Source: Limiplasma sp964416065 (lineage in GTDB: Bacteria > Bacillota > Clostridia > Christensenellales > Aristaeellaceae). Taken from it: a stretch of DNA of 53,328 nt. Within the stretch, counting starts at the first letter, position 1, and each line of letters starts with the position of its first letter. The position numbers were made by a program, and so were the translations under genes. The DNA lies in NCBI GenBank assembly GCA_964416065.1, contig CAYQCL010000011.1:1-53328 (forward strand), in the 5' to 3' direction. Positions 43,922-51,490 of this stretch are shown here, piece after piece. Below the pieces are notes generated by a model that worked only from the letters and a program-made list of their open reading frames with translations, had not been told where the DNA came from and made no database searches.

Positions 43922-43968
43922 GCGAATAACCTCCCTGATTTCAGCGGACTGTAACCGCATGATTTCTC

Positions 43969-43997
43969 ATTATAGCATAAAACAACGCGATTTGCAT
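43969..43997 (-). promoter_or_regulatory. Promoter of the CorC-like gene
   Basis: On the minus strand a perfect TATAAT (43974-43969) has a TG extension (ATGCTATAAT) and a weak -35 ATGCAA at 17-nt spacing. Confidence 0.7.
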
Positions 43998-44019
43998 CTG
44001 TCATTTGAAAACCTGGTGT

Positions 44020-44049
44020 AAAAAATCGCCTCCTTCGAGGGAAGGAGGC
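44020..44049 (-). terminator. Terminator after the aldo/keto reductase gene
   Basis: On the minus strand GCCTCCTTC pairs with GAAGGAGGC and is followed by GATTTTTT. Confidence 0.85.
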
Positions 44050-44057
44050 AAACAAAA

Positions 44058-45047
44058 TCAGGCGGGCATCAGCTCGTCGATTTGTCTTAGTTCGTCCACG
44101 GTAAAGGGCGGAGCGTTTACGATCCGGCAATTTTGGACAATCTGCTCGGGCTTGCTCGCACCGATGAGCACGCTGGTGACTTCGGGCCTGCGCAGATCCC
44201 AGGAAAGCGCCATTTCAGCGAGGCTTTGCCCACGCTCCCGCGCGAGCGCGTCAAGCTTGCGAACGCGTTCCAAAAGCTCGTCCGTCAGGAAGGAGGGCTT
44301 TAGGAAGCGCGGATCATGAGCGGCGCGGCTGTCGGCGGGAATGCCGTTGAGATAGCGGTTGGTCAGGACGCCGTTGTAAAGCGGGGCGAAGGCGATGCAT
44401 CCGACCTTTTCACGGCCCAGCACGTCAAGCAGCCCACTTTCGGGCTTGCGCATCAGCATGCTGTAGCTCGGCTGATGAATAAGCAGGTGCGTTCCCATTT
44501 TTTCAAGGACACGGATCGCCTCGGCGGCCTGATCGGCGTCATAGTTGGAAATGCCGACATAAAGGGCCTTGCCGCTTTTGATGATGTCATGAAGCGCCCC
44601 CATGGTTTCCTCAATCGGCGTTTCAGGATCGGGACGATGATGATAGAAAATGTCCACATAGTCAAGGCCCATGCGTTTGAGGCTCTGATCGAGGCTCGCC
44701 ATGAGGTACTTGCGGCTGCCCCAGTCACCGTAGGGCCCCGGCCACATGTCATAGCCCGCTTTGGTGGAAATGATCAGCTCGTCGCGGTGCGGCCTCCAGT
44801 CCCGCTGCATGTGCTGACCAAAGTTGCGCTCGGCCTCCCCATAAGGCGGGCCATAGTTGTTGGCCAGATCAAAGTGGGTAATGCCATTGTCAAACGCCGT
44901 GCGAAGCAGGCTTTGCTGGACTCCAAACGGTGTGATGCCGCCAAAGTTGTGCCACAGACCTAAAGAGACCATCGGCAGCTTCAGACCGCTGTTGCCGCAC
45001 CGGCGATAGGTCATTTGCTCATAGCGGGCTTCAGAGGGAATATACAT
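44058..45047 (-). CDS. Aldo/keto reductase (YghZ-like)
   Basis: A protein of 329 aa. The active-site tetrad can be followed: Asp in FDLANNYGPPYGEAE, its Tyr, Lys in ISTKAGYDMWPGPYG, and His in FYHHRPDPETP. The WPGPYGDWGSRKYL segment is typical of YghZ-type L-glyceraldehyde-3-phosphate reductases and Kv-beta-like AKRs. It uses NADPH to reduce small aldehydes. ATG 45047 has AGGAGG 6 nt upstream; an upstream in-frame ATG has no RBS. The HdeD-like gene on the same strand is 10 nt upstream. Confidence 0.93.
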   Translation of the reverse strand: MYIPSEARYEQMTYRRCGNSGLKLPMVSLGLWHNFGGITPFGVQQSLLRTAFDNGITHFDLANNYGPPYGEAERNFGQHMQRDWRPHRDELIISTKAGYDMWPGPYGDWGSRKYLMASLDQSLKRMGLDYVDIFYHHRPDPETPIEETMGALHDIIKSGKALYVGISNYDADQAAEAIRVLEKMGTHLLIHQPSYSMLMRKPESGLLDVLGREKVGCIAFAPLYNGVLTNRYLNGIPADSRAAHDPRFLKPSFLTDELLERVRKLDALARERGQSLAEMALSWDLRRPEVTSVLIGASKPEQIVQNCRIVNAPPFTVDELRQIDELMPA

Positions 45048-45057
45048 AAGCGTCCTC

Positions 45058-45642
45058 CTATAATTCAATGGTCACGCTGCCGACAGCCTTGCGGAAATCC
45101 TTGATCTTTTTATTGATCACAAGGAGGGTAACAAGATCAAGCACGGATTCCACGATCAAGGAAACGCCGATGAATTGGACGGAGATAGAGGCGATGAAGG
45201 TGGGCTTGGTTATCGAGAGAATACCCAGAAGGAAGGAGACGAACGCGGCGATCAGCACGGCCCACCAGCGACTTTCGCCGATGCGCTTGAGATCGACGCC
45301 GAGCTGGATCTTGCTGAAGCCGCCAATCAGAAGCGAGACCCCCCAAAGGAAGGGCAGCAGGGCGGAGAGAAAGGTGGGCTTAACGAGCAGAAGCAGGCCG
45401 AAGAAGAGCGTAACCAGACCCAGGGCAAGCTCCATGCCCATCACGCCATCCAGCACGCTTCCGCGCAGATAGCCGATGATGCAGCAGATACCGGCGATGC
45501 ACAGGACGGCGGCGAGCGCAAAGTTGGCGATGCTTAACGCCAGGTTCGGGAAAAGCAGAAGCAAGAGACCGCAGACGAAATAAAACAGAATGGCCGTCCA
45601 GAGCGTGGAAGTGCGGTTAAAATCACGGGTAAATCGCTTCAT
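45058..45642 (-). CDS. DUF308/HdeD-like membrane protein
   Basis: A protein of 194 aa with six predicted transmembrane helices in three pairs, the HdeD/DUF308 arrangement (LWTAILFYFVCGLLLLLFPN, AAVLCIAGICCIIGYLRG, MELALGLVTLFFGLLLLVKP, ALLPFLWGVSLLIGGFSKI). HdeD proteins are tied to acid and envelope stress; function here is unknown. The start is ATG 45642, with AAAGGA 8 nt upstream. It is between the WecE-type and aldo/keto reductase genes. Confidence 0.87.
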   Translation of the reverse strand: MKRFTRDFNRTSTLWTAILFYFVCGLLLLLFPNLALSIANFALAAVLCIAGICCIIGYLRGSVLDGVMGMELALGLVTLFFGLLLLVKPTFLSALLPFLWGVSLLIGGFSKIQLGVDLKRIGESRWWAVLIAAFVSFLLGILSITKPTFIASISVQFIGVSLIVESVLDLVTLLVINKKIKDFRKAVGSVTIEL

Positions 45643-45668
45643 AAAGAACATCCTTTCATAGTTGGTAG

Positions 45669-46811
45669 TCATCGCGTGGAGGAATGGGCAAAGAAGGCGT
45701 GGATCGCGTCGATTACGCGCGCGCAGTCGTCCTCGGTCAGCTCGTAGTACATGGGCAGACGCAGAAGGCGCTCGCTGAGTTGAGTTGTATAGCGATCTTC
45801 GCCGGAAAAGCGCCCGAATTTCAGACCGGCGGAGGCGCTGTGAAGGGGAATGTAATGGAAGACCGCGCTGATTTCTCGCTCACGTAGGTAGGCGATCAGA
45901 TCGGAGCGCTCGCTCAGGCTGTTAAGGATGATATAGAACATATGCGCGTTATGGAGGCAATCCTGCGGAACCTTCATCATCCGAAGCAGCCCGTCGTCTT
46001 CAAGATCCGCAAGCCCCTGGCGGTACTGCTCCCAACGCGCCATGCGGGCGGACGCGATTTGCTCGTGCTGCTCAAGCTGGGCCAGCAAATAGGCCGCGTT
46101 GAGCTCGCTGGGAAGGAAGGACGAGCCGATATCGACCCATGTGTATTTGTCCACCTGACCGCGGTAAAAACGGCTGCGGTTCGTGCCCTTTTCACGGATG
46201 ATCTCGGCGCGCTCCACCAGTTCGGGATGATTGAGAATGACCGCCCCGCCCTCACCCATGGAGTAATTCTTGGTTTCATGGAAGCTGAAGCAGCCGATAT
46301 CGCTCAGCGCTCCCGCGGGTCGCCCCTTATAGAAGGAGCCGACGGCCTGCGCCGCGTCCTCGATCATTCCCAGGCCATGCTCCTGGGCGATCGCGCCCAG
46401 CGCGTCCATATCGCAGCAGACGCCCGCGTAGTGAACCGGCACGATCGCTCGCGTCCTTGGCGTGATCGCCGCGCGCACACAATCAGGGTCGAGGTTCATC
46501 GTATCGGGATCGATATCCGCAAAGACGATCTTCGCGCCGCGCAGGACAAAGGCGTTGGCGGTGCTGACGAAGGTATAGGACGGCATAATGACCTCGTCTC
46601 CCGGCTGGATATCCAAAAGAAGCACCGCCATTTCAAGAGCCGTCGTACCGGAGGTGGTCAAAAGCGCCTTCGGCGCGCCCGTCATCGCCTCCAGCCGCTC
46701 GTTGCAGGCGCGGGTAAAGGGGCCGTCGCCGCAAATTTTTCGACTCTGAATGGCCTTCTCAACATAGATCGAGCTTTGCGGAACATATGGCGGAATGTTA
46801 AAGGGAATCAT
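45669..46811 (-). CDS. wecE: dTDP-4-amino-4,6-dideoxygalactose transaminase (WecE/RffA type)
   Basis: A protein of 380 aa of the DegT/DnrJ/EryC1 PLP enzymes. The WecE/RffA subtype is suggested by the start IPFNIPPYV, SRKICGDGPFTRACNERLE, LTTSGTTALEMAVLLLDIQP, PSYTFVSTANAFVLRGAKI, and FHETKNYSMGEGGA, whose Lys181 binds PLP. It aminates dTDP-4-keto-6-deoxyglucose to dTDP-fucosamine for surface glycans. ATG 46811 has GGGAGG 8 nt upstream, and its own promoter precedes it. No other dTDP-sugar genes are nearby, so its pathway partners must be elsewhere. Confidence 0.92.
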   Translation of the reverse strand: MIPFNIPPYVPQSSIYVEKAIQSRKICGDGPFTRACNERLEAMTGAPKALLTTSGTTALEMAVLLLDIQPGDEVIMPSYTFVSTANAFVLRGAKIVFADIDPDTMNLDPDCVRAAITPRTRAIVPVHYAGVCCDMDALGAIAQEHGLGMIEDAAQAVGSFYKGRPAGALSDIGCFSFHETKNYSMGEGGAVILNHPELVERAEIIREKGTNRSRFYRGQVDKYTWVDIGSSFLPSELNAAYLLAQLEQHEQIASARMARWEQYRQGLADLEDDGLLRMMKVPQDCLHNAHMFYIILNSLSERSDLIAYLREREISAVFHYIPLHSASAGLKFGRFSGEDRYTTQLSERLLRLPMYYELTEDDCARVIDAIHAFFAHSSTR

Positions 46812-46857
46812 CAAAATCGCCTCCCGTGGAAACATGAGATGCTATACACGCATTTTT

Positions 46858-46886
46858 ATTATATCACGCTGAAAATCGGTTGTCAT
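46858..46886 (-). promoter_or_regulatory. Promoter of the WecE-type gene
   Basis: On the minus strand ATGACA (46886-46881) and perfect TATAAT (46863-46858) with 17-nt spacing. It overlaps the stop of the upstream ATP-grasp gene. Confidence 0.75.
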
Positions 46887-47755
46887 TCACCTTTTGCTGT
46901 TTTGTCGAAAAGACCGTCTAAAAACAGGGAAACGATGTCGATCTCACTCGTCTGATACAGCATACGGCTGCCGACCACATCCTCGACCTCGCCCACCACG
47001 GGACGGCCCCGGTCATAGAGCAGATCGACGCCCGCCATGCGAAGCGGTGCGCCCGCCTCGTCAAAACGCCGGATAACGGCCTGCGCCAGCGCGCGCTCCT
47101 CTGGAGAGAGCGTGTGCGGCCGAACCCGCCCGCCCTGCTTGAAATTGCTGACCACGCCCTGTACCGCCGTGCGCATAACCCCCGCGAGGATGTGTCCGTG
47201 CAGCACATACACGCGAAGATCGCGCCCAGGCTCGGAAACCACGGCCTGCTGAAGCATGGGCTCGGGCTGAATCCGCGCCGCAGCGTCGTGCCACTCATCG
47301 TCGTTTCGCACATAAAGCACACGATCCCCTCCATGACTGCAAGCGGGCTTAAGAATGACCGGGAAGCGCGTGCCCCGGGGAGGCCGCGCCGCGTTTGGGG
47401 GAAGAAAGACGCTTTCCGGCATAGGGAGCCCATGAAGAAACTGGTGCGTGACGCGCTTGTCATTGCAGATAGCGCAGACGCGGCTGTTGTTAAGCACCGG
47501 TATGCCCATGCGCTCGAAGTGACGGCTGACCAGGCTGCTGCGCTGTCTGGAAAGCACGGCGCGCGGACGCGCGGCGATTCCGTCGCGCAGACAATAGGCG
47601 CCTCCGGAGGCATCCATGCCAAGGCTCAGCTCGCTCATGAGCACAGGGACGATGGAAAGCCCGCGCGCCTCGCCGCGCTCACGCATCATATCGGCAAAGA
47701 CGCGGTTGACCTCGAAGTCGGGATCGTCATACAGAATCCAAAGCTCATCCATCAC
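46883..47755 (-). CDS. RimK-type ATP-grasp ligase (second of two)
   Basis: A protein of 290 aa. ATP-grasp features: FPVILKPACSHGGDRVLYVR (adenine/phosphate lysine and glycine-rich loop), LQQAVVSEPGRDLRVYVLHG, and the metal-binding end GVDLLYDRGRPVVGEVEDVV, GSRMLYQ. Here the usual N[S/T]N loop is replaced by EVEDVVGSRML. The N-terminal domain holds MDELWILYDDPDFEVNRVF. It should join a carboxylate to an amine using ATP; donor and acceptor are unknown. It overlaps the first ligase gene by 4 nt (ATGA), so they act together. Confidence 0.85.
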   Translation of the reverse strand: MMDELWILYDDPDFEVNRVFADMMRERGEARGLSIVPVLMSELSLGMDASGGAYCLRDGIAARPRAVLSRQRSSLVSRHFERMGIPVLNNSRVCAICNDKRVTHQFLHGLPMPESVFLPPNAARPPRGTRFPVILKPACSHGGDRVLYVRNDDEWHDAAARIQPEPMLQQAVVSEPGRDLRVYVLHGHILAGVMRTAVQGVVSNFKQGGRVRPHTLSPEERALAQAVIRRFDEAGAPLRMAGVDLLYDRGRPVVGEVEDVVGSRMLYQTSEIDIVSLFLDGLFDKTAKGE

Positions 47756-48627
47756 TCGTTCAGCCTTTCAGCAATATGGCGCATAATCGCGTCCGCTATG
47801 TTTACTCCGGTGCATTCCAGCGTCGTTTTGAAATGCGCGTTGGAATTGACCTCGCAGAGCAAAGGCCCGTCCTTGCCAAACAGCACGTCCACTCCGGCAA
47901 AGTCAAGCCCTAACAGCTCCGTGGCGCGAACGGCGAGCTCCTCCTCGGCTCTGGTGGGCGAATACGGCGCCATGGTGCCACCGCGTGTCAGATTGCTTCG
48001 AAAATCGCCGTCCGTGCTTTGACGCAGCATGCTGGCGACCACACGCCCGCCGACGACGTTTAGCCGCGCGTCGCGGCCGTAGCTTTCGTGGATCAGCTCC
48101 TGAAACAGCATGGGCGTTCCCGCGAGTGAGCGAACCTTTTCCTCAAGCGCGTCCTCGTCATGAAACAGATAGACCTGCTGTCCAAAGGAACCAAAGCATT
48201 CTTTGAGAACGACGGGAAAACCGAGCGCCCGCGCGGATTCCTTGACGAAACGAAGGTCGGTGTAGCCGACGTTTGAAAAGGTCTTCGGCAGGAGAATGGT
48301 GCGCGGCATGGGAATCCCCGCCCGCTTCAACCGCAGATAGGTAAGCGCCTTATCGTCGCACCACAGGATGCTGCGCGCGCGGTTAAAGACGCGCAGACCG
48401 CGCGCTTCCAGCTGTGTGGCAAGCTGAACGTCCTTATCCCAGAAAAGGACAAAATTATATTCGGCTCCATCAAAATCGTAGGTTTCCACGCTGGGGGAGA
48501 GCTCGGCGTTGGTATACACGCTCAACTCTATTCCCTGCGCGTGCGCGGAGGCGAGCAGGGTGCGATAAAGATCGTCAAATTTTGTGGCGCGCAGGAAGGC
48601 GTTGACCACCATCAGTCCATGGAGCAT
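47752..48627 (-). CDS. RimK-type ATP-grasp ligase (first of two)
   Basis: A protein of 291 aa with RimK/LysX-like ATP-grasp motifs: FPVVLKECFGSFGQQVYLFH, MLFQELIHESYGRDARLNVV, GDFRSNLTRGGTMAPYSP and the Mg2+-binding GVDVLFGKDGPLLCEVNSNA, HFK. This follows classical RimK more closely than the neighbour. It may add an amino acid such as glutamate to a peptide or small molecule. The start is ATG 48627 with AAAGGAA about 10 nt upstream. The hydrolase gene lies 23 nt upstream. Confidence 0.87.
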   Translation of the reverse strand: MLHGLMVVNAFLRATKFDDLYRTLLASAHAQGIELSVYTNAELSPSVETYDFDGAEYNFVLFWDKDVQLATQLEARGLRVFNRARSILWCDDKALTYLRLKRAGIPMPRTILLPKTFSNVGYTDLRFVKESARALGFPVVLKECFGSFGQQVYLFHDEDALEEKVRSLAGTPMLFQELIHESYGRDARLNVVGGRVVASMLRQSTDGDFRSNLTRGGTMAPYSPTRAEEELAVRATELLGLDFAGVDVLFGKDGPLLCEVNSNAHFKTTLECTGVNIADAIMRHIAERLNE

Positions 48628-48650
48628 ATCATCACGTTCCTTTGATAGGT

Positions 48651-49289
48651 TCAGGGCAGGGCCTCTATGGCGTCTATCGCGGCCCTTAAGGCGGCGTAAA
48701 CGTCTGAAAAGCGCTCCCGCGCGCTGTCCTCCATCAGCAGGGCGCTGTTGAGCTCCAGCAGCAGCGAGGGAATGCCCATACGGGCCACGACGGCGCTCAC
48801 CGTATAGGGCCTGGATGCCGAGAAGGGATCGTCCAGTGTGACCGGCGAGAGTCCAAAGCACTCAAAGGCGTTTCGCACGCATGAAACCGCCTCCGCGAGC
48901 CCATTGAGATGCGCGCCCTGCCCTGTTCCGATGCACAGGGCCATGGGACGGTTTGGCGAAAGCTGATGAAGGTCGAGAACACAGCGTATTTCATGCGATT
49001 GGAGATAGCCGCAAAGCGCGTCGCGATAGGGGCTCCAGGGGTCGTAATTCGCATCGTCGTCCATGTTCCGGCTCTTATAGATGCAGGGGACGCGCTCATG
49101 ACGGTTGAGCAGGAGACAGAGCATACCCGTATAGCGCTCGGCCTGCTTCAGACGCCCCTCGCGCGTCTGAAGCACGGCGTGCGGGGCGCTGAGCATGACG
49201 CGCCCTTTCCCCTCCAGGAGAACAAAGGACTCAGGGTGCTCCACCATGTCGAAAAAATATTCCAGAAGCTCCATGGCCTCCTGATTCAT
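48651..49289 (-). CDS. N-formylglutamate amidohydrolase-like zinc hydrolase
   Basis: A protein of 212 aa. The family is suggested by VMLSAPHA (His about 37, SxPH motif), SRNMDDDANYDPWSPYRD, VLDLHQLS (Asp-x-His) and LLLELNS (Glu), typical of the HutG/FGase fold. No histidine-degradation genes are nearby. In front of two RimK-type ligases it more likely hydrolyses an amide made by them or trims a precursor. It has its own promoter and starts the operon. The assignment to the family is by motif only. Confidence 0.78.
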   Translation of the reverse strand: MNQEAMELLEYFFDMVEHPESFVLLEGKGRVMLSAPHAVLQTREGRLKQAERYTGMLCLLLNRHERVPCIYKSRNMDDDANYDPWSPYRDALCGYLQSHEIRCVLDLHQLSPNRPMALCIGTGQGAHLNGLAEAVSCVRNAFECFGLSPVTLDDPFSASRPYTVSAVVARMGIPSLLLELNSALLMEDSARERFSDVYAALRAAIDAIEALP

Positions 49290-49311
49290 AAGCCCCCTCC
49301 TAATCGCGGAT

Positions 49312-49341
49312 AGTCTAGCATGTTTGGGAGGGAATTGTCAA
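49312..49341 (-). promoter_or_regulatory. Promoter of the FGase-like/ATP-grasp operon
   Basis: On the minus strand a perfect TTGACA (49341-49336), 18-nt spacer, TAGACT (49317-49312). Confidence 0.75.
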
Positions 49342-49350
49342 TTTGTAAGG

Positions 49351-49379
49351 TTGCAATCGGCATCGGCTCTTATTATAAT
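49351..49379 (+). promoter_or_regulatory. Promoter of the intact MATE gene
   Basis: TTGCAA (49351-49356), 17-nt spacer, perfect TATAAT (49374-49379). It is back to back with the promoter of the ATP-grasp operon. Confidence 0.75.
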
Positions 49380-49420
49380 GGGGGAGGTGAGCCACACAAA
49401 GGAAATTTGGAGGAAATAAA

Positions 49421-50788
49421 GTGGAAGAAAAGGAAAATGAGCTTGGCTCAAAACCCGTAGGCAGACTGCTTTTCAGCCTGGCCCTTCCGGCTATCACCGC
49501 GCAGGTGGTGAATGTGCTGTATAATATGGTCGACCGCATGTATATCGGGCACATTCCAGAGGTGGGGGCCGACGCATTGACCGGCGTTGGGGTGACAATG
49601 CCGGTCATCATGCTGGTGAGCGCCTTCGCGACGCTTGCGAGTATGGGCGGCGCGCCGCGCGCGTCCATCATGATGGGACGCGGCAGCAAAACGGACGCGG
49701 CGCGGATCCTGGGCAACTGCGCGACGGCGCTCGCGTTGACGGCCGTTGTCCTGACGGCGGGCATTTTGCTTTTCGGCCGTCAGGCGTTGCTTGTGTTTGG
49801 CGCGAGCGAGGAGACCATCGGATACGCGTGGGACTATTTGTCGATCTACGCGCTGGGAACCATTGCCGTGCAGATGTCGCTTGGGCTGAACGCCTTTATC
49901 ACTGCACAGGGCTTTTCCCGCGTCAGTATGCTGACGGTCGTCATCGGGGCCGTCCTGAACATCGCTCTGGATCCGCTGTTTATTTTCGCTTTCGGAATGG
50001 GCGTCAGGGGCGCGGCGTTGGCCACCATTCTCTCTCAGCTCGTATCAGCTCTTTGGGTTGTCCGTTTTTTGACTGGGAAAAAGACGCTTCTGCGCATCCG
50101 GAGGGAAAATCTTCGGATCTCTGCCTCAATTTATCTGCCATGCGTAGCGCTGGGCCTGGCGCCGTTCATCATGCAGCTGACCGAGAGCATTCTCTCCGTC
50201 TGCTTCAACGCCTCCCTTTTGCGCTATGGCGGCAATGTCGCCGTCGGGGCGATGACGATTTTAAGCAGTGTGATGCAGTTTTCTCTCCTGCCGCTGCAAG
50301 GCTTTACGCAGGGCGCGCAGCCCATCATCAGCTACAATTTCGGCGCGGGGAAGAAGGAGCGCGTGTACGGCTGCTTTCGGATCCTGATCGCCGTTTGTCT
50401 GACCTATTCGATGCTCCTGTGGGCGTTGGTCATGCTCGCGCCGCAACTGTTCGCGGCGATGTTTACCAACGACGCAGAGCTTACGGCCATGACGGTTCAC
50501 GCTCTGCGCATCTACATGGGGACGACGGGGCTGTTCGGTATCCAGATCGGCTGTCAGCAAACGTTCGTTTCGATGGGAAACGCCAAGATGTCGGTCTTTT
50601 TGGCGCTGCTGCGCAAGGTGTTTCTGCTGATCCCGCTGATCTTTATCCTGCCGTGCTTTTTGCCAAACAAGCTCGACGCGGTGTTCTTCGCGGAGCCGGT
50701 TGCGGATTTTATCGCCGTCAGCGTGACGGGGACGATGTTCTTCCGCTCGTTCAGGCGGTATCTGCATGAGCCGTCCGAGACGGCCTGA
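49421..50788 (+). CDS. MATE family efflux transporter
   Basis: A protein of 455 aa with 12 helices in two homologous halves: LLFSLALPAITAQVVNVLYN, MVDRMYIGH and FATLASMGGAPRASIMMGRG at the N-terminal half; LSSVMQFSLLPLQGFTQGAQ and PIISYNFGAGKKERV in the second. It exports cationic compounds with Na+ or H+. The start is GTG 49421 with TTGGAGG upstream. It is divergent from the FGase-like/ATP-grasp operon, so export of its product is possible but unproven. It is a different subgroup from the broken MATE at 10 kb. Confidence 0.93.
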   Translation: MEEKENELGSKPVGRLLFSLALPAITAQVVNVLYNMVDRMYIGHIPEVGADALTGVGVTMPVIMLVSAFATLASMGGAPRASIMMGRGSKTDAARILGNCATALALTAVVLTAGILLFGRQALLVFGASEETIGYAWDYLSIYALGTIAVQMSLGLNAFITAQGFSRVSMLTVVIGAVLNIALDPLFIFAFGMGVRGAALATILSQLVSALWVVRFLTGKKTLLRIRRENLRISASIYLPCVALGLAPFIMQLTESILSVCFNASLLRYGGNVAVGAMTILSSVMQFSLLPLQGFTQGAQPIISYNFGAGKKERVYGCFRILIAVCLTYSMLLWALVMLAPQLFAAMFTNDAELTAMTVHALRIYMGTTGLFGIQIGCQQTFVSMGNAKMSVFLALLRKVFLLIPLIFILPCFLPNKLDAVFFAEPVADFIAVSVTGTMFFRSFRRYLHEPSETA

Positions 50789-50795
50789 GCGCGCG

Positions 50796-51296
50796 TCAGT
50801 CCTCAAGGATGACTTTCCATGCTTCGATCAGGCGTTCCAGACGCCAGGCCGCGTTGGCGGCGCTTGTGGAGGGCAGGACGGAGGCCTGAAGGCCGCAGGG
50901 GCCCGAAAGAAAGCGTTCGTAGAGCTCATAGGAGCGGCGGCCATTGCAAAAGACACGTCGTATCCGCGTCCTTTGCAGGAGGGACGCGACGTCGTTGGGG
51001 ACGGCGTTGCGGATGCTTCCGTCGCTGCTTCCGACAATCTCGCAGCGATAAAGCACGTCCCATAACGCGATATCGTGGGCAAGCGCGAAAGCCCGACGAT
51101 CCTGTATCCCGACGGGCGTCGGCTCCCCATAGAGACCGGCCAGCACGCGCCAGAAACGGTTTTGCGGATGTCCATAGTAAAAGCCGGTTTCGCGGGATTT
51201 GACCGAGGGAAAGGATCCCAGGATCAGTACGCGTGAGCGCCCGTCCCACACGGGCTCAAAGGGATGAATGACCGTTTCACACTCCAAGGTTCGCAC
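50796..51296 (-). CDS. Mug-type DNA-deoxyinosine/uracil glycosylase
   Basis: A protein of 166 aa. Motifs of the uracil-DNA-glycosylase superfamily: VLILGSFPSVKSRETGFYYG, HPQNRFWRVL, DIALWDVLYRCEIVGSSDGS and LPSTSAANA. This subgroup is annotated as DNA-deoxyinosine glycosylase and removes hypoxanthine or uracil from DNA. GTG 51296 (VRTLECETVIHP) has GGAGGGG 4 nt upstream; the frame extends further without support. It converges with the MATE gene, leaving 7 bp between stops. Confidence 0.85.
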   Translation of the reverse strand: MRTLECETVIHPFEPVWDGRSRVLILGSFPSVKSRETGFYYGHPQNRFWRVLAGLYGEPTPVGIQDRRAFALAHDIALWDVLYRCEIVGSSDGSIRNAVPNDVASLLQRTRIRRVFCNGRRSYELYERFLSGPCGLQASVLPSTSAANAAWRLERLIEAWKVILED

Positions 51297-51406
51297 CGCC
51301 CCTCCAAGCAAGCTCCAATGGCAAAAGCATAGCAGGCTGCGGCCGACATCGCAAGGGCTGGATGGAAATTCATCGTAAAAAATGCGGCAAAAATACACAG
51401 GGGCAC

Positions 51407-51435
51407 TTGATGTTCCTTGGAAAGATTGCTATACT
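51407..51435 (+). promoter_or_regulatory. Promoter and adjacent inverted repeat before the BTAD-type regulator
   Basis: TTGATG (51407-51412), 17-nt spacer, TATACT (51430-51435). An inverted repeat TGCCATT/AATGGCA (51444-51450 and 51456-51462) followed by TTTTT lies just downstream, at or after the start site. It could be an operator or an attenuator. Confidence 0.6.
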
Positions 51436-51490
51436 TTTATAAATGCCATTATCAAAATGGCAATTTTTGTTCTACCGTGGAGGGAGGATG

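Noticed and set aside
42596..43954. A 452-codon plus-strand frame opposite the CorC-like gene
   Set aside because: It is the antisense of a well-supported gene with family motifs, TTG start, RBS and promoter.
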